DNA of 64,000 nucleotides from Filimonas effusa (GTDB lineage Bacteria; Bacteroidota; Bacteroidia; Chitinophagales; Chitinophagaceae), in the NCBI RefSeq assembly GCF_004118675.1, contig NZ_SDHZ01000002.1, positions 310,001-374,000 on the forward strand, given 5' to 3'. This document shows positions 43,760 to 54,800 of this stretch, one piece after another. The notes below the pieces were generated by a model that had not been told where the DNA came from, searched no databases, and was given only the letters and a program-made list of their open reading frames with translations. Position numbers and translations under genes: made by a program. Positions within the stretch are counted from its first letter, which is position 1; every line of letters begins with the position of its first letter.

Positions 43760-44887
43760 ATGAAAAACACAGCCCTGCTATCACAGATAGCCTTAACCCT
43801 CGTACCTCATATCGGTGCTGTTCAGGCGCGCATGCTTATCAACCATTTTGGCGATCCGGAAGCAATCTTCCGTGCCAGCAAAACAGAGTTGAGCAGCATT
43901 GGCTATATCGGCGAAGTAAGAGCTTCGGCTATCCGCCATTTCAACAACTTCGAAGCAGCAGAACAACAGATCAGGTTCATCGAAAAATATAACATCACAC
44001 CCCTGTTTATAACAGACCCCGCTTATCCCCAACGCCTTACCCATTGCCCCGATGCACCCGTATTGCTTTATTTTAAAGGAAATGCCAACCTCAACAGTAA
44101 TAAGGTCATCAGTATTATCGGCACAAGAGGAAACAGCAGCTATGGACGCCATATCACCCAACAACTGGTAACAGATCTTGCCGAACTGGCAGAAAATGAT
44201 CTCCTCATCACAAGCGGACTGGCTATGGGTATCGATGCCATAGCCCATGCAACCGCATTACAGGTAGGCTTACCCACAGTGGGCGTACTGGCGCACGGCC
44301 TCGATACCGTGTACCCCTCCCAGCATCGCCACCTCGCCAAAGACATGCTGCACGCAGGTGGCCTGCTTACCGAATATTGCTGGAATGTAGCGCCCGACAA
44401 ATACAACTTCCCGAAACGAAACCGTATTGTAGCAGGCATGGCCGACGCCATAATCGTGATAGAAACCGGCACCAAAGGAGGTAGCATCATAACCGCAGAA
44501 CTCGCCTGCAGCTACAACCGTGAAGTCTTCGCCATACCAGGAAGAATTACAGACCCCGGAAGCAAAGGATGCCTCTCCCTTATTGCCGACAATAAGGCAG
44601 CGCTTCTCTCCGGCGCAAAACAACTGTTTCAGATGATGCGCTGGCCCCATAACCAGCCGCCGGAACCTGCATTAACCACTACCCTCAACACTTTGCGCGC
44701 AGAAGAACAGTTTGTCATTGATTGCTGCCGGCAACACGAAATAATAACCCTCGAAGAACTCTATAATACCTGCAACCTAAGCAACGTGTCTACACTGCTT
44801 GTTCAAATGGAATTAAAGGGATTGATCCTTTCCCTCCCGGGAAAAAGGTACACCCTGCCGCCATCCCTGCTCCGGCACTTATCATAA
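43760..44887 (+). CDS. dprA: DNA-processing protein DprA (Smf)
   Basis: A 375-residue protein that loads RecA on incoming single-stranded DNA during natural transformation. An N-terminal helix-hairpin-helix/SAM-like part precedes the Rossmann-like core: ISIIGTRGNSSYGRH, SGLAMGIDAIAHATAL, LAHGLDTVYPSQHRHLA, FPKRNRIVAGMADAIIVIE and FAIPGRITDPGSKGC. A winged-helix domain ends the protein (about 300-375). It is 15 bp after the PorE-like gene and its stop directly abuts the stop of the convergent histidine kinase. Confidence 0.93.
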   Translation: MKNTALLSQIALTLVPHIGAVQARMLINHFGDPEAIFRASKTELSSIGYIGEVRASAIRHFNNFEAAEQQIRFIEKYNITPLFITDPAYPQRLTHCPDAPVLLYFKGNANLNSNKVISIIGTRGNSSYGRHITQQLVTDLAELAENDLLITSGLAMGIDAIAHATALQVGLPTVGVLAHGLDTVYPSQHRHLAKDMLHAGGLLTEYCWNVAPDKYNFPKRNRIVAGMADAIIVIETGTKGGSIITAELACSYNREVFAIPGRITDPGSKGCLSLIADNKAALLSGAKQLFQMMRWPHNQPPEPALTTTLNTLRAEEQFVIDCCRQHEIITLEELYNTCNLSNVSTLLVQMELKGLILSLPGKRYTLPPSLLRHLS

Positions 44888-46906
44888 CTATAATGGCAAA
44901 GTAAAATAAAACGCAGATCCACCCGTCACAACCGCTTCAAACCATATCTCGCCACCATATACTTCAACAAGCTCTTTGTTGATGCTGAGCCCCAGACCAT
45001 AGGTCTGTTCGCCGGAAGTACCTTCACGCCCCGCAGCCCCCTCAAATATCTTTTCCCGCATTTCCTCAGGAATGCCCATACCATTATCCTGAACACATAC
45101 CTGAACATGATCCGGAAATACATCCAGCGCAACATAGATCCGCTCTCCGGAAGGACTGAACTTAATCGCATTTACGATCAGGTTATTTACAATCCGCCAG
45201 ATCTTATCATAATCAGCTTTCACAATAGTACCAGGCAGCACTTTTAAAATGATCTGCTGCTGTTTATTCTTTGCTTTGAAACGAAGCAGGTCAACACACT
45301 GACTTATCAGCAGGCCAAGGTCAATGGCGTTCTCAGATTGCTCCCTGCCTTTCTGAATATTGGCATCCAGCAGATCCTCGATGATCTCAAGCGCATGTAC
45401 ACTTGAATCACGCATGAGCGCTATCATCTCCTGCTCCCTGGGCTCCAGTACAGATCTCGCCAATAAAAAATTACAGATCCCGCTGATTCCCCCCAAAGGG
45501 TTCTTAAGATCATGCGCCATCACCTTCATCACACGCTTATAATTACTGTTGCTGTTCGCAAGCGCCTCGAGCGTCGCCTCAAGCTGTTCATTCTGCAGGT
45601 TGATACGAAGCCCGTTTTTCTTCGATTGCCGCAGGTTATAATAGATCAGTAACGACACCGCCGCCAGCGTGCAGGTCACTACAATTGTGAGCAGGAGGAA
45701 TATGGTGCTCCGCCGCTCCTTTTCAGCCAGAAAATGCAGCTGATACTCCGTTTTTAAATTCTGGAATTCCCTGTTGAAATCAGCACCCGCCAGCTCACGC
45801 TTACTCATATCTATCGAATCCTTTGCAAGCAGGTACCGGTCAAAATAAAAACGCGACTGCTTCGGATTCCCCTGCTGGTTATGATACAATAGCCGCATTT
45901 TAAGCAGCAGCACATAAGTCTCCTCATAAGGCAGTTGCTCCGGGTGAGCTTCTACCTCGCGCAATACTACATCCATTTCCTTCAGCCTGTTAAGAGCCAG
46001 CAACACCCCGGCAAGTTTAAGCCTGGTGATATGCGCATCTCCATTGTAATACCCCTTCTGGCTATTGATCGCTATATTCTGCCTGTAAAGATCGATAGCC
46101 TTAACAGTATCCCCCTTCTGCAGCCAGGCATCCCCCTCATTACCATATACTACAGCCCTGGCCATAGCCACATACTGGCTCTTATTAGGATACTGCGCCT
46201 CCCGCGATGTTATGAAAGCTAATGTCTTATGATAATAATACAAAGCGCTGTCAGGCATTCTTAACCGTGTATAACACAAGGCTATATTATCCAGCGTTCC
46301 CTGGTGCGCAGCAAACAGCTCAAAATTCTCCTTGCAGAGGTCTGCACTCTCAGCCGATTCTTTATACCAGCCCAAAGCCTCCCGGTATTTAGCCTGCCGG
46401 TAGCTTACAGTACCAAGCCGTCCACTGAAATTACTCGTAGCGATCCTGTAAAAACAACTATCCGAAGTCTCCTCCATCGCCACCTTGCTGGCATAATAAT
46501 ATTGATAAGCATTATTATACTGCTTCTGCGCAAGCAGTATATCCCCTTTATGAAGATTAATATTTACATACTCCCGGTAATATTGCCGTTGCAACTTTTT
46601 ATTTTGCAGTAACCCCAGCGCACTGTCAACATAAACCATTGCCAGCTGGTATTCGCCCTTCTCGTGATAATAATTCCGCTTAAAATCATACTTCCTGTAA
46701 AGATCACCAATCCCGGCGCCATCCATCTTATGATAAAAAACATCGATATCATGAAAAATAGCCGCAACACTGTCCGTCTCCATCCGCGCATCGGCCTTCA
46801 CAAGCAAACTATCTATGATAATAGGATGGTCTTTCATCTGGGTAGCTATATGCCGGCAGGCACATAGTGCCAGCAACCAGGCAAGCATGAGAAACTTTTT
46901 TTGCAT
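44888..46906 (-). CDS. TPR-containing membrane histidine kinase
   Basis: A 672-residue kinase. It starts with a lipoprotein-like signal (MLAWLLALCAC), then about 370 residues of TPR-like helices outside the cytoplasm, one membrane helix near 415-435, a coiled linker, and the kinase core: H-box VMKVMAHDLKNPLGGISG, N-box IVNNLIVNAIKFSP, G1 QDNGMGIPEE and G2 YGLGLSINKELVEVYGG. This extracytoplasmic-TPR design is common in Bacteroidota; such kinases often work without an adjacent response regulator, as here. The ATG is preferred over a GTG 19 codons upstream because the signal sequence follows it. Confidence 0.85.
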   Translation of the reverse strand: MQKKFLMLAWLLALCACRHIATQMKDHPIIIDSLLVKADARMETDSVAAIFHDIDVFYHKMDGAGIGDLYRKYDFKRNYYHEKGEYQLAMVYVDSALGLLQNKKLQRQYYREYVNINLHKGDILLAQKQYNNAYQYYYASKVAMEETSDSCFYRIATSNFSGRLGTVSYRQAKYREALGWYKESAESADLCKENFELFAAHQGTLDNIALCYTRLRMPDSALYYYHKTLAFITSREAQYPNKSQYVAMARAVVYGNEGDAWLQKGDTVKAIDLYRQNIAINSQKGYYNGDAHITRLKLAGVLLALNRLKEMDVVLREVEAHPEQLPYEETYVLLLKMRLLYHNQQGNPKQSRFYFDRYLLAKDSIDMSKRELAGADFNREFQNLKTEYQLHFLAEKERRSTIFLLLTIVVTCTLAAVSLLIYYNLRQSKKNGLRINLQNEQLEATLEALANSNSNYKRVMKVMAHDLKNPLGGISGICNFLLARSVLEPREQEMIALMRDSSVHALEIIEDLLDANIQKGREQSENAIDLGLLISQCVDLLRFKAKNKQQQIILKVLPGTIVKADYDKIWRIVNNLIVNAIKFSPSGERIYVALDVFPDHVQVCVQDNGMGIPEEMREKIFEGAAGREGTSGEQTYGLGLSINKELVEVYGGEIWFEAVVTGGSAFYFTLPL

Positions 46907-47066
46907 CGAAGAGGATAAGTTGGATAAGAAAGGTATGCACTCATGACAAACCGGAAATAACACAGTGAATATATTTTAAATTAACGACATTGCCATATTC
47001 TGTTATGAATTTATCACAAACAAATACAATACAACCCTTAGTTTCAGATAGGAACGCAGAATTCAA

Positions 47067-47074
47067 TATTTTTG
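47067..47074 (+). promoter_or_regulatory. -7 promoter box (TATTTTTG) of the pectate lyase gene
   Basis: TATTTTTG matches the Bacteroidota consensus and lies 13 bp before the start codon; no clear -33 partner. Confidence 0.35.
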
Positions 47075-47087
47075 ATGAAACACGATA

Positions 47088-48260
47088 ATGGCCATGTGTA
47101 ATATCTCAGCTTTCAAAACCCTCCTGCTCGGCAGCGCCTTCATTTTAACCTGCTCCGCACAGGCACAAACAAAAGCAGTGGCGCTCGATATGTCTCCCTT
47201 CGGCGATGCATCACGACACTGGTACGGCATCCCCGATAAACATAATATGATTCAGCCCGCTCCCGGTCACCCGCAATACGCCTCTACCGATCTGGATGCA
47301 ATAGGACAAAACATCCTGCTCTATCAAAAATCGAACGGAGGCTGGCCAAAGAACTACGATATGCTCGCCATCCTCACACCCAAACAAAAAGATACACTAA
47401 TAGCAAATAAAAGCGAGCTCAATACAACTATCGATAACGGCACCAGCTACACACACGTAGCAGCATTGGCTCAGATCTATGCGGTTACAAAGAACAACAG
47501 CTATAAGGAAGCTGCCATCAAAGGCCTTCATTATCTGCTCGAAGCACAATACCGCAACGGCGGCTGGCCCCAGTATTATCCTTTGGAAAAAAACTACAGC
47601 AGCCACATCACCTATAACGACGATGCCATGGCAGGTGTAATGTTCTTATTCAAAAGCATCACCGACGGCGATACCCTCTATAACTTCCTGTCCTCCACAC
47701 AACGCAATAGAATAAAATCCGCCTTCAACAAAGGCATCGACTGCATCCTCAATACCCAGATCCGCGAAAAAGGAGTGGCAACAGCATGGTGCCAGCAACA
47801 CGATGAAGTCACCCTCGCTCCGGCCTGGGCACGAAAATTTGAACCGCCATCCATCTGTAATGCCGAAAGCGTTAAAATCCTGCAACTATTGATGAGCATC
47901 AAAAACCCATCTCCTGCCATCATCAAAGCCGTAGATCAGGCAGTAGCCTGGTTCCGGCAATCCGCTATCCATGGTATCAGGATCGAAACAATACAGGCGC
48001 CGGCAGCAAACGATGGCATCTTTGGCAAAACATTGAGAACCGACAGGATAGTAGTCGCCGATAGCACCGCACCCGACATCTGGACACGCTATTACGAACT
48101 CGGTACACATCGCCCCCTGTTCTGCAACCGCGACAGCAAGGTCGTTTACAGCCTCGCAGAAGTAGAAAGAGAACGCCGCGTAGGTTATGCCTGGTATACC
48201 GACGCACCTAAAAAAATACTCGATAAATACGAATCCTGGAGACAAAAAAACCTCTTGTAA
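47088..48260 (+). CDS. Pectate lyase, polysaccharide lyase family 10
   Basis: A 390-residue secreted enzyme (signal peptide about 1-26, ending CSAQAQ). The PL10 pattern is clear: KSNGGWPKNYDM, TIDNGTSYTHV, YRNGGWPQYYPL, HITYNDDAMAGVM, AWCQQHDEVTLAPAWARKFE, and a C-terminal ERERRVGYAWY. PL10 enzymes cleave polygalacturonate by beta-elimination with an Arg base and Ca2+. A second start codon two residues in would not change the product. It stands alone rather than in a pectin utilisation locus; the nearest SusC/SusD pair is 8 kb away on the other strand. Confidence 0.88.
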   Translation: MAMCNISAFKTLLLGSAFILTCSAQAQTKAVALDMSPFGDASRHWYGIPDKHNMIQPAPGHPQYASTDLDAIGQNILLYQKSNGGWPKNYDMLAILTPKQKDTLIANKSELNTTIDNGTSYTHVAALAQIYAVTKNNSYKEAAIKGLHYLLEAQYRNGGWPQYYPLEKNYSSHITYNDDAMAGVMFLFKSITDGDTLYNFLSSTQRNRIKSAFNKGIDCILNTQIREKGVATAWCQQHDEVTLAPAWARKFEPPSICNAESVKILQLLMSIKNPSPAIIKAVDQAVAWFRQSAIHGIRIETIQAPAANDGIFGKTLRTDRIVVADSTAPDIWTRYYELGTHRPLFCNRDSKVVYSLAEVERERRVGYAWYTDAPKKILDKYESWRQKNLL

Positions 48261-48268
48261 AACAGCAG

Positions 48269-48310
48269 AGATAAGAGCCCGATTTTGTAAAAATAAAAAT
48301 CCTCTTATCT
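48269..48310. promoter_or_regulatory. Inverted repeat overlapping the guaB promoter
   Basis: AGATAAGAG and CTCTTATCT are exact 9-bp inverted arms 24 bp apart. The right arm overlaps the guaB -7 box, so a dimer bound here could block the promoter. Alternatively the arms form the end hairpin of the pectate lyase transcript, followed by TTTGC. Confidence 0.35.
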
Positions 48311-48313
48311 TTG
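48284..48313 (+). promoter_or_regulatory. guaB promoter (TTTG, 18 bp, TATCTTTG)
   Basis: TTTG and TATCTTTG separated by 18 bp give the most complete Bacteroidota -33/-7 pair in the window. The -7 box ends 3 bp before the guaB ATG, implying a leaderless or nearly leaderless mRNA. Confidence 0.6.
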
Positions 48314-48316
48314 CAC

Positions 48317-49816
48317 ATGGCAACAAGAATTACTCCCTCTAGCAAAACCTCAGCACAAACAAGATTTTTTGGCCAAGGCCTTACATTTGACGATGTGTTG
48401 TTAATGCCCGCTTTCAGCCAGGTATTACCCCGCGAAGTGGACATCCGTTCTCAGTTAACAAAAGATATCTACCTCAACGTCCCCATGCTCTCCGCAGCAA
48501 TGGACACCGTTACTGAAGCTACCCTGGCTATAGCACTGGCACGCGAAGGCGGTATGGGTATCCTCCATAAAAATATGAGCATCGAACGACAGGCCGAGCA
48601 GGTGCGAAAAGTAAAACGTAGCGAAAGCGGCCTCATCCTCGACCCCGTTACCCTCCAGGAAGACGCCACCATCGGCGACGCCCTCCGCCTCATGAAAGAA
48701 AACAAGATCGGCGGCATCCCCGTTGTCGACAAAAACAGCAAACTCATAGGCATCATCACCAACCGCGACCTGCGCTTCGAAACCGATAAGCGCAAAAAAG
48801 TGGTCGATGTCATGACAAAAGAAAACCTCATCACGGCACCAGAAGGCACCGATATGAAAAAAGCGGAAAAAATTCTCCGCCAATACAAGATCGAAAAACT
48901 CCCCGTAGTCAATAAACAGGGCAAACTCATAGGCCTCATCACCTACCGCGATATCATTCAGCTGATCAATAACCCCAACGCCGTAAAAGACGGCTACGGC
49001 CGCCTCGTAGTAGGCGCCGCCCTCGGCATCACTAAAGACCTGCACGACAGGGCCTACGCCCTGCAACAGGTAGGTGTCGACGTGATGAGCCTCGACAGCG
49101 CCCACGGCCACCACATCGGCGTGATCGAAGCTGTAAAATCCCTGAAGAAAAAATTCAAAGGCATCCAGCTTATCGCAGGTAACATCGCCAGCGCAGCAGG
49201 CGCCAAAGCCCTCGCCGACGCAGGCGCCGACGCCGTTAAAGTTGGTATTGGCCCCGGCTCCATCTGTACTACACGTATCGTGGCAGGCGCAGGCGTTCCC
49301 CAGCTCACCGCCATCATAGAAGCCTCAACCGCCCTCAAAGGACGTAACATCCCCGTTATCGCCGACGGCGGTATCCGCTACACCGGCGATATGGTGAAAG
49401 CACTCGCCGCAGGAGCCAACGTGGTAATGATGGGTAGCGTTTTCGCCGGAACAGAAGAAAGCCCCGGAGAAACAATCATTTACGAAGGCCGTAAATTCAA
49501 AGAATACCGCGGCATGGGTAGCCTCGGCGCCATGCAGCAAGGCAGCAGCGACCGCTACTTCCAGGATATGGAAGACGGCATCAAAAAACTCGTGCCCGAA
49601 GGCATCGAAGGCCGTATCGCCTACAAAGGACACCTAAGCGAAGTGGTCACCCAGTACGTAGGTGGCCTCCGCGCAGGAATGGGCTACACCGGCTCTAAAG
49701 ACATCAAAGCCCTCCAAACAGCTACTTTCGTTCAAATTACCAACGCAGGTATGCGCGAAAGCCACGCCCACGACGTCGAAATCACTAAAGAATCTCCCAA
49801 TTATAGCAGGAAATAG
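48317..49816 (+). CDS. guaB: Inosine-5'-monophosphate dehydrogenase
   Basis: A 499-residue IMPDH, oxidising IMP to XMP, the committed step to [14 protein letters not shown] at the N-terminus; two CBS domains (about 95-210; [20 protein letters not shown]); the catalytic loop [11 protein letters not shown] with the active-site Cys; [18 protein letters not shown] and the flap [11 protein letters not shown]. Full length. The ATG two codons into a TTG-initiated frame is used. Repeated GCC-rich codons give this gene a higher GC than its flanks, as expected for a well-expressed gene. Confidence 0.96.
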   Translation: MATRITPSSKTSAQTRFFGQGLTFDDVLLMPAFSQVLPREVDIRSQLTKDIYLNVPMLSAAMDTVTEATLAIALAREGGMGILHKNMSIERQAEQVRKVKRSESGLILDPVTLQEDATIGDALRLMKENKIGGIPVVDKNSKLIGIITNRDLRFETDKRKKVVDVMTKENLITAPEGTDMKKAEKILRQYKIEKLPVVNKQGKLIGLITYRDIIQLINNPNAVKDGYGRLVVGAALGITKDLHDRAYALQQVGVDVMSLDSAHGHHIGVIEAVKSLKKKFKGIQLIAGNIASAAGAKALADAGADAVKVGIGPGSICTTRIVAGAGVPQLTAIIEASTALKGRNIPVIADGGIRYTGDMVKALAAGANVVMMGSVFAGTEESPGETIIYEGRKFKEYRGMGSLGAMQQGSSDRYFQDMEDGIKKLVPEGIEGRIAYKGHLSEVVTQYVGGLRAGMGYTGSKDIKALQTATFVQITNAGMRESHAHDVEITKESPNYSRK

Positions 49817-49912
49817 CCTCAAATTCTTATGCCGGTACCACGTATCGGCATAAGAATTGAACTTATATATATTAAGTAATACGGTCCGCCCTGTTAAAAC
49901 GAACAACCTACT

Positions 49913-50704
49913 ATGATTGAAATAAGGAATGTCAAAAAAAGCTTCGGAGAAAAAACAATACTGCACGACGTTACAGCCACGATGGAAGCAGGTAAATGTA
50001 ATTTGATCATTGGAGCCAGCGGCAGCGGTAAAACCGTTCTTACGAAATGTATGGTAGGCCTGTTCAAACCCGACCAGGGAGAAATCCTCTACAACGGGCA
50101 GAATATGCTCGAAATGACCGACGAAGAACGTAAACAGCTCCGCCAGCAGATTGGAATGCTCTTCCAGGGCTCCGCCTTGTTCGACTCCATGACCGTGGAA
50201 GAAAATATTATGTTTCCGTTAAACATGTTCTCCAACCTTAGCTATAAGGAACGCCGGAAAAAAGCAAATGAGGTACTCGCCAGGGTAAACCTCAAAGACG
50301 CCAACAAAAAATTTCCGGCCGAGATCAGTGGCGGTATGAAGAAAAGGGTCGGAATCGCCCGCGCAATCGTTCTCAATCCCAAATACCTGTTCTGCGACGA
50401 GCCCAACTCAGGCCTCGACCCGCAAACTTCCCTCCTCATCGACCACCTCATCAAGGAAATCACTGAGGAATACGACATTACAACCATCGTCGTTACCCAC
50501 GACATGAACAGCGTAATGGAAATCGGTGACCGTATCTTCTATATGCACCAGGGTAAAAAACAATGGGAAGGCTCGAACAAAGACATCATCTTCAGCAAAG
50601 ACAAGCTCCTCAACGAGTTCATTTTCGCCTCAGAATTCCTTCAGGGCGCCAAAGAAATGAGAATGCTGGAAGAGAAAGGGGAATCTCCGGCTAATAATCA
50701 ATGA
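49913..50704 (+). CDS. ABC transporter ATPase, MlaF-like
   Basis: A 263-residue ABC ATPase: Walker A GASGSGKT, Q-loop MLFQGSALFDSMTV, signature ISGGMKKRV, Walker B YLFCDEPNSGLDP and switch His in VVTHDM. FQGSALFDSMTVEENI is characteristic of MlaF/Ttg2A, the ATPase of the phospholipid-transport system that keeps outer-membrane lipid asymmetry. The C-terminal extension (IFASEFLQGAKEM) is also family-like. The usual permease (MlaE) and substrate-binding (MlaD) genes are not adjacent: guaB precedes and sucD follows. The partners must be encoded elsewhere. Confidence 0.85.
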   Translation: MIEIRNVKKSFGEKTILHDVTATMEAGKCNLIIGASGSGKTVLTKCMVGLFKPDQGEILYNGQNMLEMTDEERKQLRQQIGMLFQGSALFDSMTVEENIMFPLNMFSNLSYKERRKKANEVLARVNLKDANKKFPAEISGGMKKRVGIARAIVLNPKYLFCDEPNSGLDPQTSLLIDHLIKEITEEYDITTIVVTHDMNSVMEIGDRIFYMHQGKKQWEGSNKDIIFSKDKLLNEFIFASEFLQGAKEMRMLEEKGESPANNQ

Positions 50705-50768
50705 CATTAAGCAACAATCTTACCTTTAAAATATAAATTTCCTCATATTTTTTCTGGTTTGATTGAGC

Positions 50769-50776
50769 TACTTTTG
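50769..50776 (+). promoter_or_regulatory. -7 promoter box (TACTTTTG) of sucD
   Basis: TACTTTTG lies 32 bp before the sucD ATG, leaving a short normal leader. No exact -33 TTTG is seen at the expected distance. Confidence 0.45.
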
Positions 50777-50808
50777 CCCATTCTCAAACCTAAAATCAAA
50801 GATTTGCC

Positions 50809-51681
50809 ATGGCAGTTTTGGTTAACAAGCGGTCAAAGATCATAGTACAGGGCTTTACCGGAACAGAAGGTACATTCCATGCTTCTCAGATGATTGAATA
50901 CGGCACCAATGTAGTTGGTGGTGTAACTCCTGGCAAAGGAGGTTCAACACATTTAGACAAGCCAGTATTTAACACAGTAGCTGATGCAGTAAAAGAAACA
51001 GGCGCAGACGTAAGTATTATTTTTGTTCCGCCGGCTTTTGCAGCAGATGCCATCATGGAAGCCACTGATGCAGGAATTGCATTGGTAGTTTGTATTACAG
51101 AAGGCATTCCTACCCAGGATATGGTAAAAGTAAAAAATTACCTCCAGGGTACCTCTACCCGCCTGGTTGGTCCTAACTGCCCTGGCGTTATCACAGCTGG
51201 TGAAGCTAAAGTGGGTATCATGCCCGGATTCATTTTCAAACCAGGACGTATCGGTATCGTATCCAAGTCTGGTACTTTAACTTACGAAGCTGCCGACCAG
51301 GTAGTGAAAGCTGGCTTAGGCATCAGCACAGCTATCGGTATCGGAGGTGATCCTATCATCGGCACACCTACCGTTGAAGCAGTAAAATTATTGATGGAAG
51401 ATCCCGAAACCGACGGTATCATCATGATCGGTGAAATCGGTGGTAGCATGGAAGCTGATGCTGCACGCTGGATCAAAGACAACCTCAAAAAACCTGTAGT
51501 GGGTTTCATCGCAGGTCAAACAGCGCCTCCCGGCCGCCGTATGGGCCACGCTGGTGCTATCGTTGGTGGCGCAGAAGATACTGCCGCCGCTAAAATGAAG
51601 ATCATGGGCGAATGTGGTATCCACGTAGTAGCCAGCCCGGCCGACATCGGAAAAACAATGGCTGCCGCACTCAAAAAATAA
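50809..51681 (+). CDS. sucD: Succinyl-CoA ligase (ADP-forming) alpha subunit
   Basis: A 290-residue alpha subunit of the TCA-cycle enzyme that converts succinyl-CoA to succinate with nucleotide phosphorylation. CoA-binding [13 protein letters not shown] and TPGKGG near the N-terminus, [30 protein letters not shown], and the phosphorylated histidine in [12 protein letters not shown]. The beta-subunit gene (sucC) is not adjacent, which is common in Bacteroidota. A strong terminator follows. Confidence 0.95.
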   Translation: MAVLVNKRSKIIVQGFTGTEGTFHASQMIEYGTNVVGGVTPGKGGSTHLDKPVFNTVADAVKETGADVSIIFVPPAFAADAIMEATDAGIALVVCITEGIPTQDMVKVKNYLQGTSTRLVGPNCPGVITAGEAKVGIMPGFIFKPGRIGIVSKSGTLTYEAADQVVKAGLGISTAIGIGGDPIIGTPTVEAVKLLMEDPETDGIIMIGEIGGSMEADAARWIKDNLKKPVVGFIAGQTAPPGRRMGHAGAIVGGAEDTAAAKMKIMGECGIHVVASPADIGKTMAAALKK

Positions 51682-51708
51682 GCATATTAACACAGTATAG
51701 CTTTTTAC

Positions 51709-51739
51709 AATAACGCCCCGGAACATCCGGGGCGTTATT
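51709..51739 (+). terminator. Rho-independent terminator after sucD
   Basis: A perfect 14-bp stem (AATAACGCCCCGGA and its complement) with an ACA loop, 27 bp past the stop, followed by GTTTT. Confidence 0.9.
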
Positions 51740-51841
51740 GTTTTCCCCCACCCCCACACCATTTTTCAGCCCATTTAACATCCCAAAACAATAGAATTGA
51801 CTTTCTTTGATCTAACTTCCGCTAAGCAAAAAGTCTATTGA

Positions 51842-54800
51842 ATGAAAAACAGCTTCCTGGTATGCCTGATAGCATCCTTACTGTCGTCTTTCCAACTATC
51901 TGCACAGCAACACACCGATAGCTTCCCTAATCAATGGCGGGAAATCGATAGCCTGTATGCAAAAGCAGATCTGCCTAAATCAACCTTATCAAAAGTAAAA
52001 AACCTTTATAACAAGGCATATCAGCAAAAGAATGAACCCCAGATCATCAAAACACTGATCTACCAGCTCCAACTTACCTCCAGCCTCAGCGACAACGATA
52101 ACAGCGCCTCTTCCCGCATCACCGGACTGCAACATGAAATCCCCAAAGCATTCAGCATCCCGCAAAAAAGCATCCTGCAAACCCTGCTGGCAAAAGAATA
52201 TTCCATAGCCTACCAGGAATATAGCTGGAAAATAAGGGGACGTCAAACAATATCCAATGATACTACAGCCGACTTTACCCAATGGTCGGCCACCCGCTTT
52301 TACCAGGTCATCGACAGCCTCTGGAAAGAAGCCCTGACGCCCGCTCAGGTTTTGAAAACAACAACGATCAGCAGCTATTCTCCTGTTATAATACGCGGAA
52401 CCGTTGATTCAACAATCCAGCGCGACCTCTACGACCTCTTACTCCGCGAAGCACTGGAGAGTTACCGGTTGGCCAGCGCCATATCATTCAATTTCCAACC
52501 CGGCAAAATAACAGAAGCCGCATTCCTGCCCGCTGCAACATTCGTCAATCACGATTTCACAGTATCCGGCCCTTCCGATCAGCTCTCAAAAACTTTAAAA
52601 TACTACCAGCTGCTGCTAAAGCATCACTTGAATGATCCCAATCCCGCAGCGCTGCTCGATCTCGACATAGACCGTATTCAATGGGCTTTCAACCTCAGCC
52701 AGCCGTCAGACCCGCAAAGAGACAGCCTTTATCTCAATGCATTGAATGCAATAACCAGCCGCTATGATAACGAACCTGCAGCCGCCGGCGCCTACTTTCA
52801 GATAGCAAACTATTATGCGGTAAAAGCTACGGGCTATAACCCGCTCACCGATACCGCCAACCGATACTACTATAGCAGGGCCAAAGCCATCATAGAAGAA
52901 CAACTGGCACGCCCGTACCCCGAAAGTCAAACCAGGACCGGCATGAGGCAATTGTTATACAGCATAACCTGCCCTAAGCTCTCAACCATCGCCGAAAAGA
53001 TCAATATCCCCGGCCAGCCATTCCGCCTGTACGTTTCTTATAAAAACACCACAACCCTCTATGGCAGGCTCCTGCGCTATAACGCATCCCCCGATGCAAA
53101 CCTGAAATACCAGCTGTACGAACCAGCAATAGCAGATAGCTTGCTGGCTCTGCCGGCTTATAAACAGTTTTCTCAAACACTGCCCGCTACAAACGACTAT
53201 CAGAAACATAGCGTGGAAATAAAGCTCGACGCATTACCGGCTGGCAGGTACATCCTGGTAACCAGCTCCGATAGCAGCTTTTCAAAAAAACCGGAACAAC
53301 TGTCGATACAACCGTTCGACGTCACAAACATCAGTTATATCTATCGCAATAACAGCTACTTTGTCCTCGACCGCGAAACAGGAAAACCACTTGCCGGATG
53401 TAATGTTCTTATTACACCCACCTATTGGGATTCCAAAACCGGTACACAAAAGGATAAGCCCACACTATCGTTTCGCACGAATGAAAACGGCTATTTCCAG
53501 CCACAGAAAATAAATGGAGCAGCTAAAACAATATTAACCTGGCATAACGATACGCTCGTCCTGGAAGCCAGCTCCTACTATGAAAACAGATCCGGGTCAC
53601 CTCAACAGACTGCAGAAAATGTAAGGGTGCATTTCTTTACAGACAGAAGCATCTATCGCCCTGGTCATACTGTTTTCCTGAAAGGAATAGCAGTAACACA
53701 ACGCAGCAGCAACAAACAACCTGCTATCCGCCCGGCAAACGACTCTATAAAAATTTTCCTTTATAATAGCAGTTATACGGCTATCGATTCCATTATGGTA
53801 TCTACCAATACCTATGGCTCCTTCACCGCACAATTTAAACTGCCGGCCCAGGCACTTACAGGCAGTTACAACATCCTGACCCGTACATCTCAAACACTCC
53901 CTCGTGCTACATCCTATTACGGCGCCACCACCATCCAGGTCGAAGAATATAAACGCCCTAAATTCTATGTTTCATTCGATACACTCCCCGGCAGCTATAA
54001 ACTAAACGATACCATTATCCTTACCGGTAAAGCAAAAGCATATACAGGTAACCCTATAGCTAATGCAAATGTAACCTATAGCATTACCCGCCAGGCACAT
54101 ATCCCATACCAATGGCTGATTAAAACAAACAGGCTGCCGCTTATCCAAAAGACCAATATCATCAACGGCATCGTTACTACCGATGAACAGGGCGCCTTTA
54201 CCATAAAATTCCCGGCAAGCCCCAACCTCAATATCGCACGCGATATAAAGCCCGTATTCACATTCGAAGCCACTGCAGCCGTAACCGACCTCAGTGGCGA
54301 AACCAGGGAAGGTCTTAATACTATCAGTATAGGTTACACTCCTTTACAGGTAACATTGAACACTCCCGATATCGCCGACACAAAAAACTTTACACAGATC
54401 TCCGCAAGCGTCGAAAACCTTTCCGGAAAAACGATCCCGTCTAACGTAAGTATCACGGTCTTTCCCCTCGAAGCCCCGCAACGCCTTATCAGGCAAAGGT
54501 ATTGGGACCAGCCCGACCAGTTTGTCATGAGCTATAACGAATATATCCGTGACTTCCCTAACGATGAATATAAAGACGAAAACAACAGGGATACATGGCC
54601 AAGAAAAACAGCCACAGTTAAAGCCGTATTCTCAACAGCCGGCAAACAGGCTTATACACTTAACCGTTCCCTTCCAGCCGGATGGTATGTCATTGAAGCA
54701 GGTGTTACAGATAACAACAACGATACTATCAAAGACATAAAATACATCCGCATCTTCGACAGATCAGCTAAAGAGCTGCCATTCGCGGACTATAACTGGA

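Noticed and set aside
48455-49114. Long antisense frame opposite guaB
   Set aside because: Shadow of the GC-rich codon pattern of guaB, with a Phe/Val/Asp-rich product that looks non-biological.
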